Assembly: GCA_018806915.1 (NCBI GenBank) | Contig: JAGKQI010000048.1 | Coordinates: forward strand, 1 to 64,000 | Reading direction: 5' to 3' | Length of the DNA stretch: 64,000 nucleotides | From: Phytophthora colocasiae | Taxonomy: Eukaryota > Oomycota > Peronosporomycetes > Peronosporales > Peronosporaceae | In this document: piece by piece, positions 53,135 through 61,625 of the stretch | Position numbering within the stretch: the first letter of the stretch is position 1 | Layout of the letters: every line of letters begins with the position of its first letter | Translations under genes and position numbers: made by a program | Notes under the pieces: generated by a model | Database searches by the model: none | What the model saw: the letters and a program-made list of their open reading frames with translations, nothing else | What the model was told of the DNA's origin: nothing

Positions 53135-54739
53135 CTACTTAAAGATAATGAACGGACGAATGAATGCATAGAAGTTGATCCACCCCTTTGCGGACGTGAT
53201 CGGCTTACCTTTTTCGTTCTTCTTGTCGTAGATGAGGCGTTTTCTCCCTTGGACAGAAAGCACTGCAGCATGGCCAATGTGACTGTGATTGTAGGCAGCA
53301 ACGATGTAGACTCCATCCTTGAGCGGTTCCTCCATCATTACGCGAGCACCACGGCGACCTGGCTTCATGTAGTTGTTCTTGACAAAGGCGTTGTAGTTGA
53401 TATCTCGACCTGCCTCTCGTAGCCGAATCATGAAGTCTCGCACGTCAATCCACGTGGCCCCCGCTCGAAGATCTTGCTTGTAGAGAACGAGCCTGTCGTC
53501 GATAAACTGCTCGATGTCCTGCTCCGTGACGAGGTCCGGGCGGCCCAACAGCTTCGCTGCACGCTTCAACGCTTGGAAAACGCACAAATTGTCTTCATCT
53601 GCTCCAATCAGCCAGTAACCTTCCTCATCTTCCTTCCAGAATGTCTCGAACAGCGGAACCGACGAAGCCTTCCAGCGATCAACAAGTGCCATCTCTGTCT
53701 CGAAGTCATCTTCTTCTAACTTGGACCGCGGTTCCCATGAGCGCATGTACAGCCTCTTGCAAGATCGGTCGTGGTGTACCCAAAGCACCTGGTACTCTAC
53801 CCCCATAGGTGTCTCGCGGCGATCATTAATGAAGGCGACTTGCCAAGCCTCCACGGTGGTGGCGTACTTATCACCGACGATAACATCCTCACCCGTGTAA
53901 TACTCCCCAGAAATCGGGTAGTACATTTTCTCGGGAACGGTAGACGGCTGGTCGGGCACAGTAGAATTCACTCTGTTGACGATGTTAAAATTTCCGTCAT
54001 CTACGGTACTGTTTCTGTCACTCACAGTACTCAAGTGGCCAGCTGTGTCACACACGGTACTCGTTGCGTCACTCACGGTACCCACTTGACCACCCACGGT
54101 ACTCGTTCCGTCAGTCACGGTACTTATTTGGCCAGTTGCATCGTCCACGGTACTCGTTCCGTCGTCCACGGTACTCGCTTGGTCAGTTACGTCGTCCACG
54201 GTACTCGTTTGGCTAGTTACGTCGTCCACGGTACTCGTTTGGCCAGTTACGTCGTCCACGGTACTCTCTTGGCCAGTTGCGTCGCCCTCGGTACTCGATT
54301 CGTCCACTATCTCGGTCCAGATGTCTCCGGGTCTACCGCACTTGCAATTGGGACACAGGGAGTACTTGATGGCGTTGGTCACCGTACAATATATACAAAT
54401 CCATTCCTGGTTCGTTGTAATGTCGGCTGCAGACTGCTCGGGGCCGTTTTGGGGTTGATTTAGGTCATGGTCAGACATGGCTACATTTTGAACGACCTCT
54501 GTGGCGAGCTTCGTGGCCTCCAGGATTTCCTCAGGTGGCTGGCTAGCCTCCAGCAGTTCCTCAGGTGGCTTACTAGACTCCAAGGCAGCAGCAGCGGCTG
54601 TATTAACAGTCCTTGGTATGGCTTGTGTGCTGGCTGCACGTGTAGCGGCACGCGCCCTCTTGCGAGCTCGAAGCTCGGCTGCAGACGCATTTCTCTTCCC
54701 CCTCTTGCGTAAGGCCCTACCTGCCGGCTTAGTACGCAT
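53135..54739 (-). CDS. Antisense ORF inside copia-2: RanBP2-type zinc finger, chromodomain-like and papain-fold-like protein
   Basis: The intact 534-residue frame starts at 54,739 with a basic N-terminus (RKRGKRNASAAELRARKRAR), possibly a nuclear signal. A finger with the exact RanBP2 spacing W-x-C-x2-C-x3-N-x6-C-x2-C follows at about residues 112-133. About a dozen STVDD-like units of 7-11 residues then run to about 270. Residues about 290-350 look chromodomain-like (VEYQVLWVHHD, RSWEPRSKL, ALVDRWKAS). The C-terminal 160 residues carry DNLCVFQAL, a later HIGHAAVL and LIYDKK, in the order of a papain-fold or OTU-like cysteine protease. I do not recognise the whole protein. It has no sequence tie to gag-pol and runs against it. 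A passenger or captured gene is the likeliest reading. Confidence 0.7.
   Translation of the reverse strand: MRTKPAGRALRKRGKRNASAAELRARKRARAATRAASTQAIPRTVNTAAAAALESSKPPEELLEASQPPEEILEATKLATEVVQNVAMSDHDLNQPQNGPEQSAADITTNQEWICIYCTVTNAIKYSLCPNCKCGRPGDIWTEIVDESSTEGDATGQESTVDDVTGQTSTVDDVTSQTSTVDDVTDQASTVDDGTSTVDDATGQISTVTDGTSTVGGQVGTVSDATSTVCDTAGHLSTVSDRNSTVDDGNFNIVNRVNSTVPDQPSTVPEKMYYPISGEYYTGEDVIVGDKYATTVEAWQVAFINDRRETPMGVEYQVLWVHHDRSCKRLYMRSWEPRSKLEEDDFETEMALVDRWKASSVPLFETFWKEDEEGYWLIGADEDNLCVFQALKRAAKLLGRPDLVTEQDIEQFIDDRLVLYKQDLRAGATWIDVRDFMIRLREAGRDINYNAFVKNNYMKPGRRGARVMMEEPLKDGVYIVAAYNHSHIGHAAVLSVQGRKRLIYDKKNEKGKPITSAKGWINFYAFIRPFIIFK
54010..54310. repeat. Tandem 20-33 bp coding repeats in the antisense ORF
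   Basis: On the plus strand units built on TCGTCCACGGTACTCG recur with spacers such as TTTGGCCAGTTACG. They encode the STVDDVTGQT-type repeats. Unit lengths of 21, 30 and 33 bases keep the frame open throughout. Confidence 0.8.
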
Positions 54740-54933
54740 AGTGTTGTCAGAATTCCTACCGGGGCGTGTCCTTGCGGTGTCTAACTTCCCTTAACGGGCA
54801 AAGTATCGACAGCAGCCGCTGGGCTTCCTCCGGCGGCGTTTCCAGACTGAGGAATTTTTTATTTTTAAAATTCCGACCTTTGATAGTTGCTATAACTGGC
54901 TGTATGAAATAGTATGTTATGAGGCAGGGAGGC

Positions 54934-55180
54934 TGTTGAAGTAACCTCTCAACATACTGTTTACCTACCTTTGACATATGATAACTGGCTCTCATAGAGC
55001 CCGCTAAAGCCACTATAATGCTGCTTCACTATACTTATAGTGAACACCAGTTCACAATGACTGGTAAGCAGCTAGTCAACTTCCTTAAGCATATAATCTA
55101 ACTCACTTCGTCTTTTGACGGTAACTACACACTACTTCTTCTTCTCACCTTCTTCTTCACTACCTACGCTACTCGCCAGA
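54934..55180 (+). repeat. Copia-2 3' LTR
   Basis: 247 bp, same sequence by eye as 47,828-48,074. GTCAT duplication follows at 55,181. Confidence 0.9.
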
Positions 55181-55290
55181 GTCATCAATACTTTTGTGCA
55201 TACATGTACCATATGGTATGTGATGACACTCACTCCTCACGCCATCACGGTTTGCGATTATGTAGAATATGGACAGAACCGACTTTTAGA

Positions 55291-55310
55291 TTAACCCCCC
55301 TGCGCCCAAG
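55291..55310. repeat. piggyBac left end: TTAA and inverted repeat
   Basis: TTAA followed by CCCCCCTGCGCCCA. The complement of the right end (59,996-60,015) is TTAA then CCCCCCAACGCCCA. Confidence 0.8.
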
Positions 55311-55650
55311 CTGTTTTTCTACCCGTTTTTCATGATGGTAACATATTCAAAATACAGCATGTATAGACGCTGGACACTTAAAGTTTGTATGATCCCGGAT
55401 AAGTACGTGTACCGGTTTTGAACTGCCCTCTCTACCCATCACCCCTCATGTTGGATCTAAACAGCTCACTTCATGTGTTCATGTTGTATCATACACCATG
55501 ATATCGAATTTGAGGAGGGAGTGTGTTGTACTTTTTATCAAGAGACCGGACAAGTAGCACAGAGACCATAGTTTTTCAACAAGCAATCAAGGTCAAAGCA
55601 AAAACAGAGACCATGGATTCACCAGCTTAGCTATCTTAGAACCATTACCA

Positions 55651-58600
55651 TTAGATTTCTCCGGCAGCAACTAGCTCGCGTGCCGCCTCTAGGTCGTCCT
55701 CAATGCCTTCGTTATCCGAGTTCTCATCACCTTCTGAGTCTTCCGCGTCTTCCACGGCTTCCACACTTTGCGCGTCCTCCACGCTCTCTGTGTCCTCTGC
55801 ATTTTCCTCTCCTTCATCACCTTCTGAATCACCTTCATCGTCCTCACCCTCTCCGCTGGATCGACTCTTGCGCTTGCCTGGACTTCCACCAGATTCTCGG
55901 CTTTGAATTCCTCGTCCGCAACGAGGATTCGGACGTTTAGCCCCATTATTCCACTTGTAATGCCATATCTGCGAGCACGTCAACGAGTTGCCAGGGTAGT
56001 GTTGGGGCCAAACTCTGTTGCACAAATACATCCTAAAAAAGAACAAAATAGATCAGCTTTGCATATGCCTCGAAACGTGAGGACGTACCGAGCTTTGTCC
56101 GAGGTGCTGCAGGCAGCGCAGTAATACTTTGTGGCACGGCGCTCTCCAACTCGACGTTTCAAAATAGAGCATACCTTGCATTGGCGTTGACGACGTTTGC
56201 GCACTCCATTGACAACTTGGTACTCAGGGCATTCTTCTGACTGGTGTCCTGGTGGCAATGGCGGAAGGACCTCACCATCTGCGGTTTCCTCTGGCTCGGA
56301 CTATGGGTAGGACATTATTAGTTCCAACATGTAGCAGATACACCATGTCTCAAGATGCAACATGATCAAAATACAACATGTATCGATGGCAACAGTTGTA
56401 CAGCATCCTCCACATCCAACATGTGTCTGCGTACAATGTTCATACAACATGTACAGGATACAGCATGTATCCAGACCACCAGTTCTATACAACATACACG
56501 TGATACAACATGTGGTACTTACGCTCTCAGCAAAATCACGCTCGCGCAGCCCCAGCATCTCGGTGTGCAGCTCCAGCAGGAACTCAGCATGGGTGATAGG
56601 ACGCTCCGGGCTTGCCTTCTGTGCTTCTCTGAAAACGATGTACGCGTTCACGATGGCGACGTCGACGAGTCCCATGAAAATTGCCTTATAGTACTTCTTC
56701 AACCACGTTTGCATTTGCAACGAGTATCGCTGGAGGCGGAGCTGGTCGTGGATATCCACTCCGCCCATCCAGCGATGGTAGTCCCGGATCATCGAAGGAC
56801 ACGGAATGTCTTGCCGCACACCTCTAGAAGTTCTCGTCCGCCGCTCTACAAAAGTATAAGTTACCAAATTATACAAAAACAGAAGTGAAAAAGACGTACG
56901 GCAAGTTTCAATAGTGCGGCTTGACCCGGTTGCCAGGAACTGGACAGGTTTTCTGTCCCACCAGACTAAAGCCGTCATTCCGGGGCAATTTTTCGCGACT
57001 GCCATTCGTGTAGTCCCGTGTGGAATTGACTTAGGCCGATCTCGGTTTTTTTCTACCACTTCTCGTGGATACCCAAGGCGATCACCCATGATAGTACCAA
57101 TACTGTAGACGTTCCGTTCCAGCAGCTGAAACGAAAGCTGGACCGATGTATAGAATCGGTCTGTCACCACTAGATGGAACACATCGTCTTGACGGCGTGG
57201 CAACACGGCTTCGAGATTGCGGATAACTGCGGATGGACCAGTGTTTGGGTCTGCAGATCGCTGACTCTCAGGAACGTTTCCAACTTCCTGGATATGCTGC
57301 TGTTTTCCGCAATAAATCTCAAGTCTACATGTAGTAAGATACACCATGTTCAAATACAACGTTAGGATACAACATGATTAACATAGCCAAAAAAAAATAC
57401 GCCACAAGCCCAAACGGGCTTGTGGCGTGTTTACCTACCGCATGCAATAAGCCGTATTTGCACAACATGTCAGGAATAACTTGGTCCCCCACTTGTGCGG
57501 TTTTGCCTTCAAGTATTGTCGGGTTGGGTTCTTGCGATTCTTAGAAGGTAATATACCTTCGTCGAATGAAATCACGGGAGGAGTCGAATACCCCAACGGA
57601 AAGGTTTGCTGGAGCGTATCCACAATAGATCTGACTTTCCACGCCCTATCAGTGGTTGCCTTTTCATCAGCATTATTCGTGAAGTGGAGATTCGCCATGA
57701 TGTGCTCAAACCGATGTCTAGCCATAAAATCGCCAAAAGACCCACGCGGAACCGCCCCCTTGGTATTTTGTCCCCAGTGATCACGGAAACGGCGACGATG
57801 GGGGTTCAGCATCCGCGCGATGAGTAACCCAATGACATGCAAGAGCTCGTGTGGTGCAATGTCAGCTTTCTTTGCTTCGCGTTGCAAAAACCACTCTTTT
57901 GACCTTCTTCCTGGTGTGTGCTGCTTCTCAAACATCTTGTCAACTCGGGCCGTCAGGTTTTGAACAAAGTAGCGATTTGACTCTTCTGCGATAGTCCTCC
58001 ATAGAGATTTTGGCATGAAGAAGAAAAACAGCTTCAACGGTGAATCAGACAACTTCAACACTTCTTCCGTCGGTCCATAATCCCCACTGAACAAATTCGG
58101 ATAGCGTTGATCTTGCGGGAAATTGTCAGGATCTACGTACAACATGATACAGGTAAGAACGTGTTGTATGATACAACATCAACCAAATCTATTCATATAC
58201 CGTGTGTCCAACCGCTTGATCTCATTGCAGCCATATTATCCGCACTCTTCGCGAAATTTGCCATGTCCTTCTTGTCGAGCTCGCTCCATGTCTGGACTGG
58301 TATTCCTTGCACTGAAGATCCTTCATCCACTTCCACGTCAATATCGGAAACTCCGGAATCTTCATCTTCGTCGTAAATTTCACTCCCATCACTAGTTTGT
58401 CGTCCGAGATCGAGCTCATCGTCATCATCCACGAAACAAAATTCAGTTTCAGTGTCTTCACAATCCGACCCTATGACATCGTAACCATCCATCGAGCCCT
58501 CCACTTCTTCTGAAACAATAGCGAGGGGGGATTGAACAATACCAGGAGAGGTTGGTTGACTACCTGCTGAAGAAGGACTCCCAGAATGTTGAGACGATTC

Positions 58601-59784
58601 CGAAATAGCAGCAGAACCCATCGTGACCGGATTTTGAACAGGAGATCTAGAATAGCAAACTAAGTTAGTAACAGAGTTGATGTCCAACATGATATCAAGT
58701 TGTACGAGACATCATCCAATGATGATGTACACATGCTGGACCTCCCGTCATGTTGTACATCACACCACGTTTTTGCGGTTGTATACATGCTGGACCTTCC
58801 GTCATGTTGTACATCACACCACTTTTTGCGGTTGTACGCATGTTGGAGGCCACTACATGTTGTACGGTACACCGCTGGAGACGTTGTATACATCCTGGAA
58901 AGTGAATATGTTGTAAGTACCTGCATAACATACAACATAGGCCGTTAGAACATGTTGTATCATGCAACATGATGCATGTTGTACCTGAGAGCTGAAGCGG
59001 AGTCTTCGTCCTCATCGATGACGCTTGCCGTGCGTTTCTTCTTCAACGGCTCCGCCGACTTGCCACGAGGCTTCCTCTTTGTCGTCGTAGATGCCGTCTT
59101 TACCTTCTTCTTAGCGGAAGCGACTTCCTTGAGCTTCTTTCGGGCGCCTTGTAGAGCGGAGGTACCTTGAGTTTCAGCACTCGCAGCCTCAGCAACTCGA
59201 TTCTTGGCCGCATTTGCCCTTCCAGCAATTTCCGACTCTTTGTTGACCTGAATAGCTCTACGTTTCCGTGCTGGTTTCGGATTATCCGGTGCCTTAGACT
59301 TTGTCGCAGCTTTTCTCTTTGTCTTCTGCTTGGCCTTTCCCTTTGACACAGGCAAGGTGGCTACCTCAACGTCTTCACTTACAAGACCCTCGTCCTCGTC
59401 ATCAACCTCCTCTTCGTCATCGTCGGGGAGGTAATCGGCATCGTCGTCTTTAGGCTTCGGTGGGGAGCGTCTCTTTCTTCCGGAACCAGCTACGGTCTTT
59501 GCAGCCACAGCACGCTGCCTTTCTGCTGCCTTGCGCTTTGTTTGTCTCTCGTACGCAGCACTCTTCCCTGTGGGAGCGATAAATAACGGCGCGCGGCTCA
59601 CACTTGGACCACCACTTGTCGAAGGCTGGGAATCACCGAAGTTAGCGTCCGTAGGCCTCTTCCCAGCAAGGAATTCTGCGTGCTCCTTCTGCAGTCGTGC
59701 ACGATCGTGCGGATCCCTCCCTTCTAAGCGCTTTAGGAACCGCGCGTGTTCACTGCGCGTTTCCCGGAGGGGGACGTTGGCCAT
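55651..59784 (-). CDS. piggyBac transposase, 7 coding exons, intact
   Basis: Exons (minus) 59,784-58,985, 58,646-58,201, 58,132-57,439, 57,324-56,900, 56,845-56,523, 56,300-56,089 and 56,032-55,651 join in phase at GT...AG sites and give 1,093 residues. Exons 1-2 encode a basic, then acidic disordered region (KPKDDDADYLPDDDEEE). The DDE core follows with the three catalytic Asp in SFDEGILPSK, VVTDRFYTS and MGGVDIHDQL, plus KPHKWGTKLF and YCMRLEIYCGK across the exon 3-4 junction. Exons 6-7 hold a Cys-rich C-terminal domain (CKVCSILKRR, YYCAACSTS, CSQIWHYKWN), which in piggyBac binds the ends, and an acidic tail. A 3' splice-like site before 59,855 suggests a further upstream exon giving a C-x2-C finger; I start at the Met of MANVPL. 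Confidence 0.8.
56301..56522. repeat. Intron packed with ATACAACATGT-type motifs
   Basis: In 222 bp about eleven close copies of RTRCARCATGTR occur (ATACACCATGT, ATGCAACATG, ATACAACATGTA, ATCCAACATGTG, ATACAGCATGTA and so on), mostly 15-25 bp apart and in one orientation. The splice signals are at the extreme ends. Neighbouring exons lack the motif. Confidence 0.8.
57399..57428 (-). other. Perfect 13 bp hairpin followed by T9 in a piggyBac intron
   Basis: ACGCCACAAGCCC and its exact complement flank AAAC; on the minus (gene) strand an A and nine T follow. It starts about 10 bases after the 5' splice site of the intron 57,438-57,325. A terminator-like hairpin in a nuclear intron is unexpected. 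Confidence 0.75.
58647..58984. repeat. Intron with 54 bp tandem duplication and CATGTTGTA motifs
   Basis: Units at 58,731-58,784 and 58,785-58,837 share ACATGCTGGACC, CCGTCATGTTGTACATCACA and TTTTGCGGTTGTA blocks; a decayed third start follows. In the whole 338 bp intron the motif occurs many times in both orientations, including next to the 5' splice site (GTACAACATGCATCATG). Confidence 0.8.
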
Positions 59785-59995
59785 CTCGGTTTCTCCTGAG
59801 TTCTTTTTGAAATGAGCCTCACAGCCACTAGTTGATCGGGAGTGGTCCACACAACTGAAACATTTTATGTCAGCTTTGAAGCAGATCATTTACACCTACC
59901 CCTGTGCATTTTCCCGCAGGACCCCAACTATGTTGCAAAATGTCCTCGTTTTAACATGTTGTACGTACAACATGATTGATGCTGTACGTACAACG

Positions 59996-60015
59996 TATGG
60001 GCGTTGGGGGGTTAA
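59996..60015. repeat. piggyBac right end: inverted repeat and TTAA
   Basis: TATGGGCGTTGGGGGG then TTAA; complement of the left end with two differences in the first 14 bases. A palindrome TGTTGTACGTACAACA lies just inside, near 59,958-59,973. Confidence 0.8.
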
Positions 60016-60208
60016 TTAGATGACGTTATTTACACGATATGTACAGTATATGTATTTATGAGCGCTATCAGCATTAAGACACCATGCCATCGTATAAATG
60101 TTAACTCTGAAATCAATTTCAGAGACCAACGATAGGGCCTCCTGGTGGTCCACTGGTCAATGCACCACAAAGCTACGCACTTAGCGTAGGAAAATTGAAG
60201 TTGATTAA

Positions 60209-60229
60209 CCCTTTAACTACCAGAGATTT
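60209..60229. repeat. Left 21 bp terminal inverted repeat
   Basis: CCCTTTAACTACCAGAGATTT directly after TTAA; exact complement at 61,449-61,469. Confidence 0.85.
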
Positions 60230-60426
60230 TGGCCAGGCTTATAGGTCCGCACCGGTCCTGTAATTTGGCTGATGAACGTCTTTGGTTGGTCAAAAATCCA
60301 GCGCCGTGGGTTTGGTGTAGGGATCACCAAGATGAATAGGTCCGCTGCAGACCTATAAATACGACAGTACCGTAAAGCCCACAATAGTTCGAGTTGCAGT
60401 CGTTTTTGAGATCTTCCGTATCGAAG

Positions 60427-60795
60427 ATGGACATACATGACCTCCTGAGCGAGGCTGGCGATAAGGAATGGGAGTTTGAGTCCGACGTGGACGAGGAGGA
60501 GGAAGAGGATACGAACGAGAGTGCAGACTGTGAGGAGGGGACTGAAACGGATACGGATACAGCGTCTGAAGCTGCAGCGGCGCGTCCAGCGGCTCAACGC
60601 AAGCTGACCGGTAACAGCTATGTGGATAAAATAATTGGTGAAAGTGGTCTACATATCGTTCGACCAGCAGAGGTAGATCGAGCCCGAGCTTGGATTCTTC
60701 TCGCTATTCTTTATCCGCGAGTTTCGAGACTCTTTACAGAGCTGGACCAACCTACTGCTCCAAGAGAAGGGCAAGTCGGAGGCTACGGTGTTTGA
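60427..60795 (+). CDS. Acidic N-terminal ORF of the small TTAA element
   Basis: The 122-codon frame begins MDIHDLLSEAGDKEWEFESD, and the next 40 residues are mostly Asp, Glu, Ser and Thr. A more structured part follows (KLTGNSYVDKIIGESGLHIV, RARAWILLAILYPRVSRL). Acidic leaders of this sort are common at the N-terminus of piggyBac transposases, and the rest could be what is left before a large internal deletion. No catalytic motif is present. Confidence 0.5.
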   Translation: MDIHDLLSEAGDKEWEFESDVDEEEEEDTNESADCEEGTETDTDTASEAAAARPAAQRKLTGNSYVDKIIGESGLHIVRPAEVDRARAWILLAILYPRVSRLFTELDQPTAPREGQVGGYGV

Positions 60796-60863
60796 AATTG
60801 ACGCATATATAGGCCTAGAAATGTGATGAGTATCATTCCACTAACCTGCTTCACGGCGTTTCA

Positions 60864-61298
60864 TTACCGGGACATGCTTACGTCCATATCACTCAGTGTT
60901 CGGTCAGCACTCGATGCTGTCTGCGCAGCGGCGTCTAGAGACGCAGATGTGCGGACACGCCTGAAGAAGAACAGAATTATATACCTCGATAAGCTAGAGC
61001 TCCCATAGGTAAACACAACAACGAACACACAGTACCTTATAGGCTCGTTCATATTGTCGACCTGCTTCTCGACGCAGACCGGAATGGTGACCGCCGTAGC
61101 CTTAGAGAGCGAGCCGTGCTTTAGATAGAAATACAGATGCGAGAGTGTGCGCTTGACGTTCTGTGGAGTGCGCCTCTTACGCGTGGGTGCCAGCATTCGG
61201 AGCCTGCTGCCGATAATGTCCTTGTTGTATTGCTGCCACTCGCAAGGAGCCTCACCGCAGTAGCTACACACTGCTGTGGGAAGTTCGCTACGCGCCAT
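60864..61298 (-). CDS. Cys-containing ORF of the small TTAA element
   Basis: The frame from 61,298 begins MARSELPTAVCSYCGEAPCEW with C-x2-C-x4-C spacing and a conserved-looking YNKDIIGSRLRML stretch, then basic KRRTPQNVKRTL. A 75 bp GT...AG segment (61,035-60,961) could be an intron that keeps phase, giving 119 residues; unspliced it gives 144. I recognise no family. Similar short Cys proteins accompany oomycete transposons, but that is recollection. It faces the acidic ORF. Confidence 0.5.
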   Translation of the reverse strand: MARSELPTAVCSYCGEAPCEWQQYNKDIIGSRLRMLAPTRKRRTPQNVKRTLSHLYFYLKHGSLSKATAVTIPVCVEKQVDNMNEPIRYCVFVVVFTYGSSSLSRYIILFFFRRVRTSASLDAAAQTASSADRTLSDMDVSMSR

Positions 61299-61448
61299 GC
61301 GCTTTGTTTTGGATATTCAAACTGAAAGTAGTACCGTGGTGTACACCTTCACCTCCACGTGGCTGTATAAGTACTTGTGGTTGGCTGAATAATTCGATTA
61401 TCACTTCTCTCATTGGCTAAATTAATAGGTCCGTAGTGGACCTCTAAG

Positions 61449-61469
61449 AAATCTCTGGTAGTTAAAGGG
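61449..61469. repeat. Right 21 bp terminal inverted repeat
   Basis: AAATCTCTGGTAGTTAAAGGG followed by TTAA at 61,470. Confidence 0.85.
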
Positions 61470-61625
61470 TTAACTGGTTATTCCTACTTGGCTTGACATG
61501 TACGTGTATATTAGTAATACAAGTATTACGATTATACGATCGCAACCAAGCTTTGCTAGCGTGCTTGTCCTAATCCGATCATTCCGATTCCTACCTTCCA
61601 ACACGCGGACCACATCTCTCTGAAT

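Larger units (their letters stand above)
47828..55180 (+). mobile_element. Ty1/copia LTR retrotransposon (copia-2) with antisense gene
   Basis: The 7,353 bp element has two 247 bp LTRs that look identical, begin TGTTGAAG and end CTCGCCAGA, and are flanked by GTCAT on both sides (47,823-47,827 and 55,181-55,185). The primer site GGTTATGAGCCC follows the 5' LTR and a purine-rich GAGGCAGGGAGG precedes the 3' LTR. Gag-pol occupies 48,079-52,889 in copia order. Between pol and the 3' LTR lie 2 kb holding an open antisense gene (53,135-54,739). Insertion is recent by LTR identity. Confidence 0.9.
55295..60011 (-). mobile_element. piggyBac transposon, apparently complete
   Basis: The 4,717 bp element sits between TTAA at 55,291-55,294 and TTAA at 60,012-60,015. 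Its ends read inward CCCCCCTGCGCCCA and CCCCCCAACGCCCA, matching except for two bases. TTAA duplication and CCC-starting inverted ends are the hallmarks of piggyBac. Inside is a 7-exon transposase gene on the minus strand with all catalytic aspartates. Non-coding parts are rich in a CATGTTGTAT/ATACAACATG motif. Confidence 0.85.
60209..61469. mobile_element. Small TTAA-flanked (piggyBac-like) element without DDE core
   Basis: Perfect 21 bp inverted repeats CCCTTTAACTACCAGAGATTT (60,209-60,229) and its complement (61,449-61,469) are flanked by TTAA at 60,205-60,208 and 61,470-61,473. Similarity continues inwards to about 55 bp and includes AGGTCC...GGACCT palindromes. The 1,261 bp interior has two converging ORFs, one acidic (+) and one Cys-containing (-), and no recognisable transposase core. 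It is probably an internally deleted or non-autonomous piggyBac relative. Confidence 0.8.

Noticed and set aside
53771..54463. Plus-strand 230-codon frame (VVHGTRLASY-type repeats) as a protein
   Set aside because: It is the shadow of the STVDD repeat array on the other strand; its repeats follow from that array's base pattern.
57174..57365. Plus-strand frame opposite the piggyBac exon
   Set aside because: A shadow of exon 57,324-56,900; the minus strand carries the conserved transposase motifs.
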